Origin: Phlegmacium glaucopus
Taxonomy: Eukaryota; Basidiomycota; Agaricomycetes; Agaricales; Cortinariaceae
Assembly (NCBI GenBank): GCA_015039465.1
Contig: MU130625.1
Coordinates: 159,490 to 223,489 of the forward strand
Length of the DNA stretch: 64,000 nt
Direction of reading: 5' to 3'
Shown: positions 12,614-23,881 of the stretch, one piece after another
Numbering within the stretch: the stretch's first letter is position 1
How the letters are laid out: each line of letters opens with the position of its first letter
Position numbers and translations under genes: made by a program
Notes under the pieces: model-generated
Seen by the model: only the letters and a program-made list of their open reading frames with translations
What the model was told of the DNA's origin: nothing
The model's database searches: none

Positions 12614-13299
12614 ATAAGAGGTAGATGAGTGAGGATAGGGGACTGAGTGCGATCCAGGAGCGAGGTATGGCAAGATAGATAGCTGAGGCAAAGACTTGTG
12701 GGTCCATAGCCACAACAATGATGACAAAGCCTTTGACATAATGGGAGATGCAGCTGATGCGTCCATAAACGGGCCGTTCTTGAAATGATGGGCCATAGAT
12801 GCGATCAAATGCGGGCCGATGACTGATGCAAATAGCAGAGTGATCACTTTGTTGAATCGCTAGCCAAGGAACAAATGGATGGTAGATGTTAAGGAGCATG
12901 TCGATGGTGTAAATGATGGATAGCATAGTGGAAGTCATTGAGGATATGATGAGTGATGAGGATGATAACACTGAACAAATGATTTTGTTGACCAGGAACG
13001 CAATTCAGGGCTGCTTCCAAAATAGGTAAGTGAATTCAAAGTCCGCTTATTTTCATGATGGCAACTTTTAAGCTTTGTTCTCATGCTACCAATCAGTATT
13101 GGTGCACAATATCGGGAACGGTGAGTCTCTTGTCATGTGTCCGGCATGCCTCTTTTCCTTGTATTTGCTGGCACCAATTCCAGCATCTATTTCTCTTCAT
13201 GACACTACAAGGATTGTCATTGCCACCATCTTTTATGCCGGCCGGCACTATCTTCACTGCTGGTATGTTCTGTGCCAGCCGGCACTATCTCTGGTGCAC

Positions 13300-13743
13300 T
13301 TGTTGGCATCAATGCTACCGGCATTCACTGTCTCCACCAACCTCTGATCTCACTCATGCTGAATATCTCCTGCAGGATCATAAATTTAACAGCCCTCTTT
13401 TTGATATCATTGGAGAAGGAAAGGTAATGGCACCGACTGTTCCTGTGAGTGTAATTTGAAGATCATGCCTGTGTGGCTAACATATTTCTAGGGATCAAGT
13501 GATCATGAATGTCTCTCAGCACATAGCGAGGTGCTGGTACTACAAGAGACCCTTGGAATATCATACAAGGACGCTGCCCATCGTTTGTACATGGCGGAGC
13601 TCGAGAGAGTTAAAACAGATCAGAAGATGTACAAGGCCTTCATAACTTTGCAAGGATCAACGGAGAAGACCCTCACAATGGCTTACAAGTCAGTCAAGGT
13701 CATTGAAAGCACTGCCCCACATGATGGCCCTGCCAGTAGTTAA
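13300..13743 (+). CDS. Small spliced gene fragment, unknown function
   Basis: Two exons are supported. The upstream frame (about 13330-13423) ends LFDIIGEGK. A 68-bp intron at 13424-13491 has GT..AG ends and a GCTAACAT branch site. Exon 2 (13492-13743) continues in phase with GSSDHECLSAHSEV, then ETLGISYKDAAHRLYMAEL and a TAA stop at 13741. The precise phase-0 splice joining two open frames argues for a real gene. The 5' start is not clear, because upstream frames run into family R and a tract with GCCGGC repeats. I do not recognise the family. The highly regular peptide (helical, charged) could be the C-terminal part of a transposon-encoded or host protein. Confidence 0.45.
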
Positions 13744-14904
13744 AGTGTAAATTAGACATTGCATTGTTTGTACCCAACAGCTAGTCTATGTGATTCAATC
13801 GCAGACAGTGCCAGTTCATAAATGCTGGTTCATATAATTATTCCCAGCATACACCATGAGGGTTGACACTCCAATGCTGTCTAGTCCGAGTTGATTCTTG
13901 GAATGCTAGTTAGTCTGAGGTGCCGGTCCATAGTGTGCCGGTTGGCCAAGTGCTCGGATATATTGCCAGCTTACACGAAACATAGATACTGGCAATTTTG
14001 ATTAATCCTTTTAATGCCGGGCTCTCTTGAGTGCTGCTTCATATTAATGTACTATTCCCAGCCTATACCAACAGTACCGCCTATTGATACTACAATCTGG
14101 GCTGCCCATTTATCACAGCTCTGTGGGTAGCCGGTTCATACATGTAATGCCGGCTCATCCACACCTGCCGGTCCAGTATGCCGGTTCAGACTGCCAGTTC
14201 AAACTGTCCCAGTTGAGACATTCTGGCTAGTGCACTGGTAGTGCCAATTATTCCTTTTAATGCCGGGCTGCCTTGAGTGCTTAATTAATATCAGTCTATA
14301 TCAATGGCCATAGCCAGGTTACGAGTATTACCGTCTGATATCTGTACTTCCATATTTAATGTACTATTCCCAGCTTATACCAGCAGTAGTACCCCCAGTC
14401 TGGACTGCCTGTTTATCATCAGGTCTGTGGGTCACAGCCGGGTCATATATGTAAAGCCGGCTGATCCCATAGAGTTGCCAGCCTGTTCATATACCAGCAT
14501 TGCTGTTTCATACCCTGCAGTGCCGGTTCATATCTTTTGACACCTACTGCCCCTCTCTCTATCCCAGCAGTACAAGTCCCTGTTCATCCCAGCAACAGCT
14601 GGTTGATCTGGGCATCACCCGGTCATAGATGACCAACTATCACCAGTTGAAACAACTCCTGCCGGGTCATACACTCTACCAAAACACATCGGTTGACACC
14701 ACCCGGCCATGCTGATATGGACCTGCCCAGCATCGTCTAGTGCCGTAGGTATTCTGTGAATCCGTATCTTTTGACACAGTGTGTAGATCCAAATATAGAA
14801 TACCATATTCCCGGATTCACGGGGCCCTGTGAATCCGTATCTTTCAACACAGTGTGTCCGTTCCGGGAATCGTACCCTTTGATACACTGTAGTGTGCCTA
14901 TGTG
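13744..14904. repeat. TGCCGGTTCATA-rich degenerate repeat tract
   Basis: Many diverged copies of words such as TGCCGGTTCATA, CCAGCATACACC and AATGCCGGGCT occur between about 13800 and 14690. Two copies of GTGAATCCGTATCTTT followed by CACAGTGTGT lie at about 14756 and 14828. No coding frame is convincing. It may be the subterminal region of a DNA transposon that includes the preceding spliced fragment. Confidence 0.55.
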
Positions 14905-15969
14905 AAATGTTCCCATCAAAGTTTTTAACATTGACGGTACTCCCAACAAACAAGGCACAATCAAACATTACATAAACCTCAAGCTCAACATACTTGGACA
15001 AAAGAAGATGAATCAACTTTAGTCACTGGATTAGGGAAACATAAAATTATTCTTGCAGCAACCTGGCTTAAAGAAAATAATCCCAAAATTGATTGGAAGA
15101 AAGAAACCCTCAACTGGCGAAAACTTGAATAGAAAGAACAAACAACATGGAAACCAATTATTAGGACACCCTCTACTACAATTGAAGATGAAGATGATAT
15201 TGAAGAATATCTTAATCAAACTCAAAATCCCACTGATGATGATGAAGATGCACTTTTATCATTTATTGCTCAAAAAACTGGCAAAACAGAAGAAGAATTT
15301 TGGATCAACACAAAAACTTCAGCATCACAAGATCTTGCTATGAAATATGATATTAAGCCTGATCTTCCAGTCAAAGAAATAGTACCACCAGAATATCACA
15401 AATTTTTGGATGTATTTGATGAAAAGAAGGCTGATAGATTTCCTGATCCACAACCTTGGGACCATAAGATCAAAGGAAACCAGGATTCCAACCCAAATCT
15501 TTCAAAACATACAACCTTACACCAGCAGAACAAATCAAACTGGACAAATTCTTAAAGGAAAACCTCAATAGGAAATATATTCAAAGGTCTCATTCTCCAA
15601 TGGCATCACCATTCCTTTTTGTATCAAAGAAAGACAGAAAACTTCAAACCATGTCAAGATTATTGTTATCTGAATGAACACACTATTAAGAATGCATATC
15701 CCCTTCCTCTTATCACCAAAATTATGGATAAACTCAAAGGCATGACTTGTTTCACCAAGTTCAATGTACTTAGAGGTTACAACAATGTTCAGATTGCTAA
15801 AGGTGATGAATGGAAACCTGCATTCAAGACCAATCGAGGACTATTTGAACCAACTGTAATGTTCTTTGGGATGTGTAATTCACCAGCAACATTTCAAGCA
15901 ATGATGGACTCTATCTTTGAAGACCTTATTGAAGGTGATTACATCATTGTTTACCTGGACAACATCTTA
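14905..15969 (+). pseudogene. Element A pol, protease tail and reverse transcriptase N-terminal half
   Basis: The frame begins inside the protease C-terminal region (ILAATWLKENNPKIDW at about 15045-15095). It passes through an acidic linker and the RT entry motif (VPPEYHKFLDVFDEKKADRF at about 15385-15445), then RT fingers and palm: MASPFLFVSKKDRK, a DYCYLNE motif, TYPLPLI-like [36 protein letters not shown] and IIVYLDNILIF. The catalytic YxDD box reads YLDN, so the second aspartate is lost. Frameshifts occur near 15150 and 15470-15620. The domain resumes at 17654 beyond the inserted palindrome. Confidence 0.88.
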
Positions 15970-16389
15970 ATCTTTGCCAATACTTTACAGTCCCCCACCC
16001 TTTCCAATTGGAATCCTTCAGAATTCCTTGGAACCATTTGGAATCCTTGGAATTCCTAGGAATTCCAAATGTTTCCAAGTACTTCCAATTGTTTCCAAGG
16101 AATTCCAATTGTTTCCAAGTAATTCCAATTGTTTCCAAGATTATTTCCAATTTCATTCCAACTGTTTCCAAGGAATTCCAAATGTTTCCAAATGTTTCCA
16201 AGGAATTCCAAATGTTCCAAATGTTTCCAAATGTTTCCAAGGAATTCCAAATGTTCCAAATGTTTCCAAGGAATTCCAAGGATTCCAAGGATTCCAAGTG
16301 TTTCCAAGGATTCCAATTGCCAACTTCCTAATCAAGTAATTAATCACCTGACTTGTAGCATATGACAAATAAAAGAATACCAGTAAGGA

Positions 16390-16465
16390 GGATTGAACCA
16401 AAGACCTTGAGAAAAGTCATGTGACATAATTCCCACACTGGATCAGTGATCTACCAACTGCACCA
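16390..16465 (-). promoter_or_regulatory. tRNA-like A and B boxes in the left palindrome arm
   Basis: Read on the minus strand, TGGTGCAGTTGG (16454-16465) fits the RNA polymerase III A box. GGTTCAATCC (16390-16399) fits the B box, about 55 bp downstream. The flanking sequence does not fold into a convincing tRNA (the acceptor and T stems do not pair), so this is a tRNA-derived or tRNA-mimicking segment pointing toward the element's left end. Confidence 0.5.
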
Positions 16466-17153
16466 TCATTGCTTGTATATATATAAAAACTAATGGTTAT
16501 ATATACCCTTCCCACCTGACTAAATAATATATTCTGGCACTTGCTGAGGGGCTACTACCATGTATTATATACCAAAATGTTCATAAAAATGAGGGGAATC
16601 CATTGGTAATAAAATCGCGATGTGATACGCACTTTGATATGCGGTTATACGCGAAATACTGCAGAATATACAGTAAAATAATGCGCTCTATGCTTATAAA
16701 TGAGCCTAACATGACGCAACATATACCGATAGAAAGCTACACTGCTAGGGAATATAACCATACTATTAGCGTGGGAATATAAGCCCTTTTTCAATATTAA
16801 AACATATAAATTGTGTAAAAATACGCACCAGACAAGGCGCATGCACGTGATTTATATATATTCTGAAAGCTGTGATTAGCACGATTCTATCGGTATATGA
16901 TGCGTCATGTTCGGCTCATTTATAAGCATAGAGCGCATTATTTTACTGTATATTCTGCAGTATTTCGCGTATAACCGCATATCAAAGTGCGTATCACATC
17001 GCGATTTTATTACCAATGGATTCCCCTCATTTTTATGAACATTTTGGTATATAATACATGGTAGTAGCCCCTCAGCAAGTGCCAGAATATATTATTTAGT
17101 CAGGTGGGAAGGGTATATATAACCATTAGTTTTTATATATATACAAGCAATGA

Positions 17154-17229
17154 TGGTGCAGTTGGTAGATCACTGATGCAGTGTGGGAACTATGTCACAT
17201 GACTTTTCTCAAGGTCTTTGGTTCAATCC
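17154..17229 (+). promoter_or_regulatory. tRNA-like A and B boxes in the right palindrome arm
   Basis: Mirror copy of the pair in the left arm: TGGTGCAGTTGG at 17154-17165 and GGTTCAATCC at 17220-17229. It points outward toward the right end. The two copies would drive divergent polymerase III transcripts if active. Activity is inference only. Confidence 0.5.
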
Positions 17230-17645
17230 TCCTTACTGGTATTCTTTTATTTGTCATATGCTACAAGTCAGGTGATTAATTACTTGATTAGGAAGTTGGC
17301 AATTGGAATCCTTGGAAACACTTGGAATCCTTGGAAAGTCCAATCTTTCCAATTGGAATATTTGGAATCCTTGGAATTCCAAAGGATTCCAATTGGAAAG
17401 ATTCCTCGGAATCCTTGGAATTCCTAAGGATTCCAATTGGAAACTTGGAAAGTTTGGAATGGGATTGGAATGAAATTCTGAAAATACATGACTTTCTGGT
17501 GAGAGACAGTACTAAATCCTTCCAATTGGAATTCCTTGGAATCCTTTGGAATCCCAGGAATTCCTTGGAATCCTCAGGAATCCTTGGAATTCTGAGGAAT
17601 TCCGAAGGATTCCAATTGGAAAGGGTAGGGGACTGTAAAGACCTC

Positions 17646-18703
17646 ATCTTTGCAAAGAATGAAAAAGATCTCGAAGAAATTACAAAGAAAGTTCTACAAT
17701 GTCTACAGGAAAACAATCTCTATTTGAAACCAAAGAAATGCAAATTCAATAAGAAGAAAGTTGAATATCTTAGAATGATCATTGAAGAAGGAAAGATCTC
17801 TATGGATCCTACCAAACTCAAGGGAATCTGAGATTGGCCAACTCCTACTACTGTGAAAGAAGTACAATCCTTTTTAGGCTTTGGAAATTTTTACCAACAA
17901 TTCATCCAACACTTTTCTGATCTCTGCCAACCATTGAATAATCTTTTGAAAAAGAGGCACCTTTTGAATGGACAGATAGATGTCAAGAAATGTTTGAACT
18001 CTTAAAACAAAGATTCACTGAAGAACCAGTTCTACGAATGCCCAATCCTACTCGACCCTTCCAAATCAAATCCGATGCTTCAAAGTATGCATCAGGAGCT
18101 GTCCTTACACAAACCGACATGAATGGAGATCGACATCCTGTAGCTTTCTTATCAAAAAGCTTTTCCCCTACTGAACAGAACTATGAAATCTATGATCACA
18201 AACTTCTAGCAATCATACAAGCTTTGACAGATTGGAGACACTATATCCTTGGATCTGAACATGTCACAACAATCTATTCTGATCACAAAAACCTAACCTA
18301 CTACCAAACAGCACAAAAGTTGAACAGAAGACAAGCTCGATGGTCTTTGTTCCTTTCCGAATTCAATGTCAATCTCATTCATCTACCTGGAAACAAAATG
18401 ATACAATCAGATGCTCTATTCCAATGCCCTGATTTCTGTCCTAAAGACGATAATGACAATGAAGAGATCACAATGCTCCCTGACTCTTTATTTGCTAATC
18501 TTGTTGATTTGGACCTACAACAACAAATAGCTAACTCTACCAATATAGATACCAATGCTGCTGACACATTACATTCATTACTAGATAAAGGACCTTCTAA
18601 CTTACAAAGTGACCTTGAAGACTGGTCGACTGAAGAATTTATGGGAAAACCAATTCTATTCTACAAAGGAAAGAATTATATTCCTCAAAATTGTGAACTT
18701 TGA
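17646..18703 (+). pseudogene. Element A pol, RT C-terminal part and RNase H
   Basis: It resumes exactly after the palindrome duplication with KNEKDLEEITKKVLQ, ENNLYLKPKKCKF and VEYLRMIIEE. A TGA at 17829 interrupts [14 protein letters not shown], followed by [13 protein letters not shown] (RT thumb and connection). The RNase H part runs from about 18060: [47 protein letters not shown] and RRQARWSLFLSEF, then LPGNKMIQSDAL. The last stretch ends at a TGA at 18701 within the linker to integrase. The order and motifs are those of Ty3/gypsy pol. Confidence 0.9.
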
Positions 18704-19970
18704 CAACAACTTCTTCAATAATTTCATGACTCACCAACTGCAGGACATCCAGGAGAATTGGAAATGTATAACTCTATCTCTCAACACTACTGGTGGCCTG
18801 GCCTTCAAACTTTTGTGAAAAACTATGTGAAAGGATGTTCTGACTGTCAACAGTTTAAAATCAACTGTAATCCTTCAAAACCATCATTCATGCCTATTGA
18901 GGGCCCTAAAGACTCTCAACCTTTTGCAAACTGCTCTATGGATTTAATCACTGATTTACCACCTATTGATGGCAAAGATGCTATATTGGTCATGGTCGAC
19001 CACAGGCTTACAAAGGGGGTGATTCTTGTCCCTTGTGCAAAAACTTGCACTTCAGAAGACATCACTCATTTTTTACTTGACAACCTTTACAAACGATTTG
19101 GACTTCCTGACAAAATGATCTCAGACCAAGACCCTCAATTCACAGCCAAAGCATTTGAAAACCTTTTTAAACTTCTAGGAATCAAACACGCAAAGACAAT
19201 GGCTTTTCATCCTCAATCTGATAGAACAACAGAACATTTCAATCAAGAAATCAAAGCATATTTATCTATTTATTGTTTCAATAACCCAATGAATTGGTTA
19301 ACCACATTACCAACACTTGAATTTACCCATAATAATCAAAGACATTCTAGAAGACAAAGAATCCATTTGAACTTATCATGAGATCATCTCCTATTTCCAT
19401 ACCTCTCTCTTTCAAAAACATGCAATTCCCAGCTGTTGAAGAAAGAACCTGGAAATTAGTCAAAGATCAAGAAGAAGCATTAGCAGCACACAAAATGGCA
19501 AGACATTGAATGGAAAATTGAATCAAGTCCAATTTCAAACCCTTCCAAAGAGGACAATTAGTCTAGTTAGATTCAAGAAACCTTCAGACGAAATACAACA
19601 AGAAGATTGCACCTCAATGAGAAGGACCCTTCAAAATCCAAGAAGTCCTTGGACCTTTGACTTATCAATTAAAACTCCCTGAAACATGGAAGATCCACAA
19701 TGTTTTTCATGCCTATCTATTAATGCCTTACATCAAAAACAAAGTTCATGGACCAAACTTCTTGAAACCTCCTGCTGAAATCATCAATGGAGAAGAAGAA
19801 TATGAAGTCAAAGCTATCATCGGACATCGGAAATGAGGATGCGGCTATCAGTTTAAAATCCAGTGAAAAGATTACCCAATCTCTGAAGCAATGTGGGAAC
19901 CAGAGTTCAACATCAAAAATGCATTTGACATGCTGGCACACTATAAACATCTTCATCATCTCTAAACAAG
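18704..19970 (+). pseudogene. Element A integrase and chromodomain
   Basis: The zinc-binding part shows GHPGELEMY, YWWPG and GCSDCQQF (HHCC). The DDE core follows as SMDLITDLP, ISDQDPQFTAKAFE and TEHFNQEIKAYL (plus strand about 18935-19260). After a break near 19381 the frame continues through FKNMQFPAVEERT and PFKIQEVLGPLTYQLKLP to VFHAYLLMPY. It ends in a chromodomain with EYEVKAIIGHRK (about 19799-19834) and EAMWEPEFN (about 19888). Several TGA/TAG codons (19507, 19518, 19565, 19617, 19834) make it nonfunctional. The chromodomain places the element among chromoviruses. Confidence 0.88.
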
Positions 19971-19987
19971 TCAAACACACAAGAAAC

Positions 19988-20832
19988 ATGCCAAACTTTG
20001 AAACAGAAATCACAAACTTCATTCAATTGTTCGATCTGTTTTTGGATGACTACCTTGACTTCATGAATGAAGTCACCGACTTAAGAATCAATTTAGAAAA
20101 TGGAATTGATATCTTCCACATCCTTTCCCCTCCCTTTGACCCCTTCAAAACCATTGGAAAATACTGCTAAATCATGCCTCGAATCCCTTCTTCAACCTCT
20201 CCACACCTTGCTCATTCTCAACCAACCACTTTTAATTTTACATGAAAAACTTTGCTACTTATTTTTCTACAAGAAACGACATGAACAATCTTACTCCCTT
20301 CCTTCAAATGACTCCACTTCTTTATATAAAATTCCTTTATTATTACCACATCAACCAAACAATATTGCACTCACAACAAGAACTCAACTCTCAAAGAGAA
20401 ACAGCCAATGTTCTCTTCAACAACATGATCACTTATGGTCTCATGGACCATATAGAACCCCTTATTGAACACCAACAACATAACCCAACCATCCCCAGAC
20501 AACGAACTCCTTATCCCATTCCAAATGAACAACACTCTCTTTCTATTCCAGACCCAGGTACTTGTTACAACCCCATCATTATTGATGATGACGACAATAT
20601 AGTCTTGGAATGACATTGTCAAAATTGCAACACAAATGGTCATTCTGTTTATCAGTGCACTTCAAACAACATCAAACAACCAACCACTTCCACTAGTCAA
20701 CAATCAACAAATGAATATCGAAAATGTAACATTTGCAAAAAGGAAGGTCATGGCTGGCAACAATGCCTATTTAATGGAGAGGATTCAGAGGTAGACCTGG
20801 ATAGTGAGTCAATTCCAGAGTCATCGAGGTAG
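19988..20832 (+). pseudogene. Element A extra 3' ORF with tandem CCHC zinc knuckles
   Basis: A short open frame (19988-20170, MPNFETEITNF...) lies directly after the chromodomain. A second frame (20242-20832, one TGA at 20611) begins MKNFATYFSTRNDM, has a helical region, a proline/serine-rich linker and IIIDDDDN. It ends with two CCHC knuckles, CQNCNTNGHSVYQC and CNICKKEGHGWQQC, and an acidic tail (GEDSEVDLDSESIPE). Knuckles of this form normally sit in gag, upstream of pol. Here they lie between integrase and the 3' LTR. A homologous ORF occupies the same position in element B (28290-29824). A nucleic-acid-binding, gag-like or accessory role is inferred. Confidence 0.75.
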
Positions 20833-20843
20833 AGCAGGGGTAA

Positions 20844-21271
20844 TGTTATGAACTTTATTTTTCTTTTCTAACTCCACCAAACATTCAATGTTTCACTTAC
20901 ACATGTTCTCCATTCCCCTTTCATTTCCACTTACTCATGTTCACCTTGTTCTTTTCATTTGTTTCACATATATGCATATGACTCATTGCATGAGTCGTTT
21001 CTTTACTTTTACCTATGACTCACCATATACATGCGGACTCATACTTTTACACAACCCACCTATCTACTATGAATACAGTAACACTACTATTGTATTCCTT
21101 AGCTAGTTCTTGAGAATTGTATCTGCTTTTCTTCTTGATCTCTCTCAAAACTCATAAGACAATACCTTGGAATGACTCCTTGGCACTCTTTGAGTTCATC
21201 TTATACCAACAAACCAATCTTTATATGACTGTTAATGGTCAGAGTCATCTGAACCGTTTGAAGTTGTAACA
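20844..21271 (+). mobile_element. 3' LTR of element A (428 bp)
   Basis: Starts TGTTATGAACTTTA and ends AGTTGTAACA, preceded by the purine tract GAGCAGGGGTAA. The first ten bases equal those of the minus-strand LTR of element B, so the two elements belong to related families. The sequence after 21271 is family S, showing where the element inserted. The 5' partner is missing. Confidence 0.85.
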
Positions 21272-21860
21272 AATATTGATATTGCAGAACCATGTATAAT
21301 TTATTTATATATTGTTTTATTAAAAAAATATTCATATGTGTAACAACATCTTTACTTTGGTGTGGCTAGAGCACCTCCATAGGACCGAATGAAGAAGCTC
21401 CTTTGAACTCAAAAACCTGTCTTTTAGCTTCTAAAACAAACAACAATGACTGGTCTTCAATTTTATGAGCCTTCACAGAGATGTTTTTGGATAAATGGAT
21501 AAGCACAAGTATGGTTAGTAAATTAATAATCAAACATTATAAATTATCTCAAAAACCTTTTCAAAACAAATATATAACAACAATGTGTTGCTAGAAATGA
21601 GTTATTGATCATGGTTTGCTTCCTGGCTCCCATCATAATAGTTAGTCACACATAAGCAAACCAGAAAAAGCCAATAACCTCAGTATAAACAGGCTCTAAA
21701 TCATCACCTTATACATAATTGTTACTATGACCAGTAAATTATGTAAACAGTAAGAAAAAATATACCTCTCCATTCCTGTTTTCATTTTTCAATTCTTTAT
21801 TAATTTATCTCAAGTTTTTCACTTCCTTTCTTTGTGTATTCACCAGTTATCTGAGCGAAT
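21272..21860. repeat. Family S repeat fragment
   Basis: It matches 4990-5470 (GATATTGCAGAACC onward, then the GGCTAGAGCACCTCCATAGG-like part) and 6842-6960 of the large family S copy. No gene is seen. Confidence 0.65.
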
Positions 21861-23881
21861 GGACCCAGATCAACCACCATTGATGCTGGGGTAAGGAGTA
21901 ATGATTTACTATGAAATAAGTACTGCTATTGAGACAATGAAACTGTAAGCAAGTTGGGAGAAAGTGCAAAGTGCTTCCTGACCCGAGCAGTGTTCCGAAC
22001 TAAATTGGGGAGAGATGAACTGTGAAACCTGTGCAGTAGGAGCCTGTTGACGTGACGAGTGAGTCTTGTTACCCAATAATATAGGAGCAGGCTGCGATGC
22101 TTACCTGATTTGATACCCCAACTGGGCAGGGTGCACACTTCAAGCTGTGAATCATCATATAATCCTCAACATCGTCCTTGCAGCAGAGACTGAGAGGGAA
22201 TTATAAATTGCAAAAAGGATTTGTGGGCCTCTGGGTTGGCCTGGATGAAAGGCATGAGAATCTGCACATGCTTTCTGAGATAACGCAAAAAGGCATTACT
22301 GCTCCAATGCCCCATGATCTTCATTGCCTCTATGGGTATGCCTTGAAGTAAATAGAATAGGGTAGCACCGATGCATATGCTGTGACCCTGAAGGGGCTCC
22401 AGGCCAGCCTGGCCAGCAGCAGAGGCTAGGCGCTTGATGAATGCCAGTTTAGTGAGGGGAAGAAGCTGGTCCCTGTGTCAATACGCAAAGAGGTGGACCC
22501 CTTCTAAAGAACTGTTGACCCACCAATGGTTATTCAGAGCATAATAGGGGTCAGTAGGTCCTGGGTGAGAACTCCAGAAAACATCCTTGCCTTCCAAAGG
22601 AGCTGCCTTGGTATGAGGCAGGTGAAGGACGGTCACCTTGAGCCTGTCTGAATTATGCTCAATGCGAAGGTTGGCTGTGGTGATGTGATGGGAGGGAGAG
22701 AAGGCGTCGAGGCGTGGGACTATGAAGTCCCTGACTCAGGCTGCTGCATAGAAGCAGGTTGTGAGACAGGCAAAGACAGCGGCATCAAAGGGATCATTCA
22801 AACTCAGGTGCTGACAGAGCATGGGGATGAATTTGGGGGTGTAAGGCAGCCTCTTCTTCCTCTTGGATGATGGAGGAGTAAGGCAGTCAGCTCCTTTAAG
22901 AAGTGCATCCATCTCCAAAGAGTTGAGTCTCCACTCCAGCCCATGTAAGATGTGCCAGGCTCAGATACCATAGACATAATTGGAAATGGTAGATCTGGAG
23001 TATGAACCAGCCAGACTCGCAATGAAGGAAGTGATGATGGGCTGGCTGGTGGGGGCTCACAACTCTTCCAGCACAGCCTTCTTGTCACAGTGCACATGGC
23101 AAACCAAGATCCCAGCACTATACGACTCTTGTGTTGAGTCAGCCCAAGCATTCAACATGACGTCAAAAATGTGATCAACATCTTCTTGCTGCGCATTAGA
23201 ATGACAGCTATGCACTGAAGGGGCCGGTTTCCACAGCTGCAGCCAATCTCTAGCAAGGCAGTGGGGACACAGTGGGGATGGTTGGGGTGAAAGATAGGGC
23301 TGTAGGCGGTGGGTCTAGAAAGACATGGCCTATGGGTCGAAATTGAAGGGGCCAGTTGGTTGGTAGTAGATAAATGATGCCGAACCCGGTTGGTGACTAG
23401 AGGTAGGTCTGGAGGGATGAAAGAGGGTGAGTTTTGTGAACTAGCAAGTGGTTCTGAAGGAGGGGGATTTGTGATCAAAATCAACAACAAATTGCCAGAG
23501 AGCATCTGGGATGCAGATTGCTGGGAGGAGGCGAGCAAGAGGTGGGTAGTGTCCTCTTGAAGGGGCATCAGCCGGGTTCTCTCTGCTGGTAACATAGCAC
23601 GTGATAAAAAAGCATTGGTGAGTATCTGTGAGGTCGTGGATGCGATGGAATACTTTATTGGTTTCCCAATTTCTGCTTCTACCTTTCCACCAACCTTCAA
23701 TGACTCCTCGGTTGTCACCAAAGACCCTAAAGTGCTGGCCAGGCTGACTTGCTGTGCAGAGAGTGCGAGCAAGAAATTCAAAGCCAATGGCCTCAGCCTA
23801 TCCGATATCCCTACCATCCATCTTCCAGCCTGGGATGAGCTGCCAAGCCCTCCATTTGTTGCTGATAACAATGCCAATACC

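Larger units (their letters stand above)
9330..13111 (-). repeat. Family R repeat, copy R3, split by a hAT-like insertion
   Basis: A full-length copy in minus orientation. Its 3' end (ATAAATTG then GTTGTT repeats, read on plus) is at 9330 and its 5' terminus (plus-strand GGTGCACAATA) at 13111. It is interrupted at 10261-12613 by a hAT-like element. Without that insert its length agrees with the about 1.41 kb of R4 and R5. The promoter-like TATAAATAC box is on the minus strand near 9750-9760. No matching 5-bp duplication is seen at its outer ends, because R2 replaces the left flank. Confidence 0.82.
15978..17645. mobile_element. Giant palindromic hAT-like MITE (1668 bp) inside RT
   Basis: Termini are CAATACTTTACAGTCCCC and, reverse-complemented, GAGGTCTTTACAGTCCCC. 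A perfect 8-bp duplication ATCTTTGC (15970-15977 and 17646-17653) splits the RT codons of element A. The element folds back on itself: about 16300-16735 is the near-perfect inverse of 16888-17330, leaving a loop of about 150 bp. The outer arms are made of GGAATTCC/TTTCCAA units that diverge in number. There is no coding frame. Each arm holds a tRNA-like A-box/B-box pair described separately. Confidence 0.92.
14905..21271 (+). mobile_element. Element A: 5'-truncated Ty3/gypsy chromovirus
   Basis: Domains in order on the plus strand are: remnant of the aspartic protease, reverse transcriptase, RNase H, integrase with chromodomain, an extra 3' reading frame with CCHC knuckles, a purine tract (GAGCAGGGGTAA), and a 3' LTR starting TGTTATGAAC. 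The gag gene and 5' LTR are absent. A 1.67 kb palindromic hAT-like element splits the RT. Several in-frame TGA codons sit at conserved arginine positions, and the RT active site is altered, so the copy is dead. Confidence 0.9.

Noticed and set aside
15944..16365. Several overlapping open frames on both strands in GGAATTCC-rich DNA
   Set aside because: Low-complexity repeats of TTCCAA/TTGGAA units lack stops in many frames. They lie in the palindromic MITE arms.
17140..17240. Functional tRNA gene
   Set aside because: A- and B-box words are present, but the acceptor and T stems do not pair, so I list only tRNA-like boxes.
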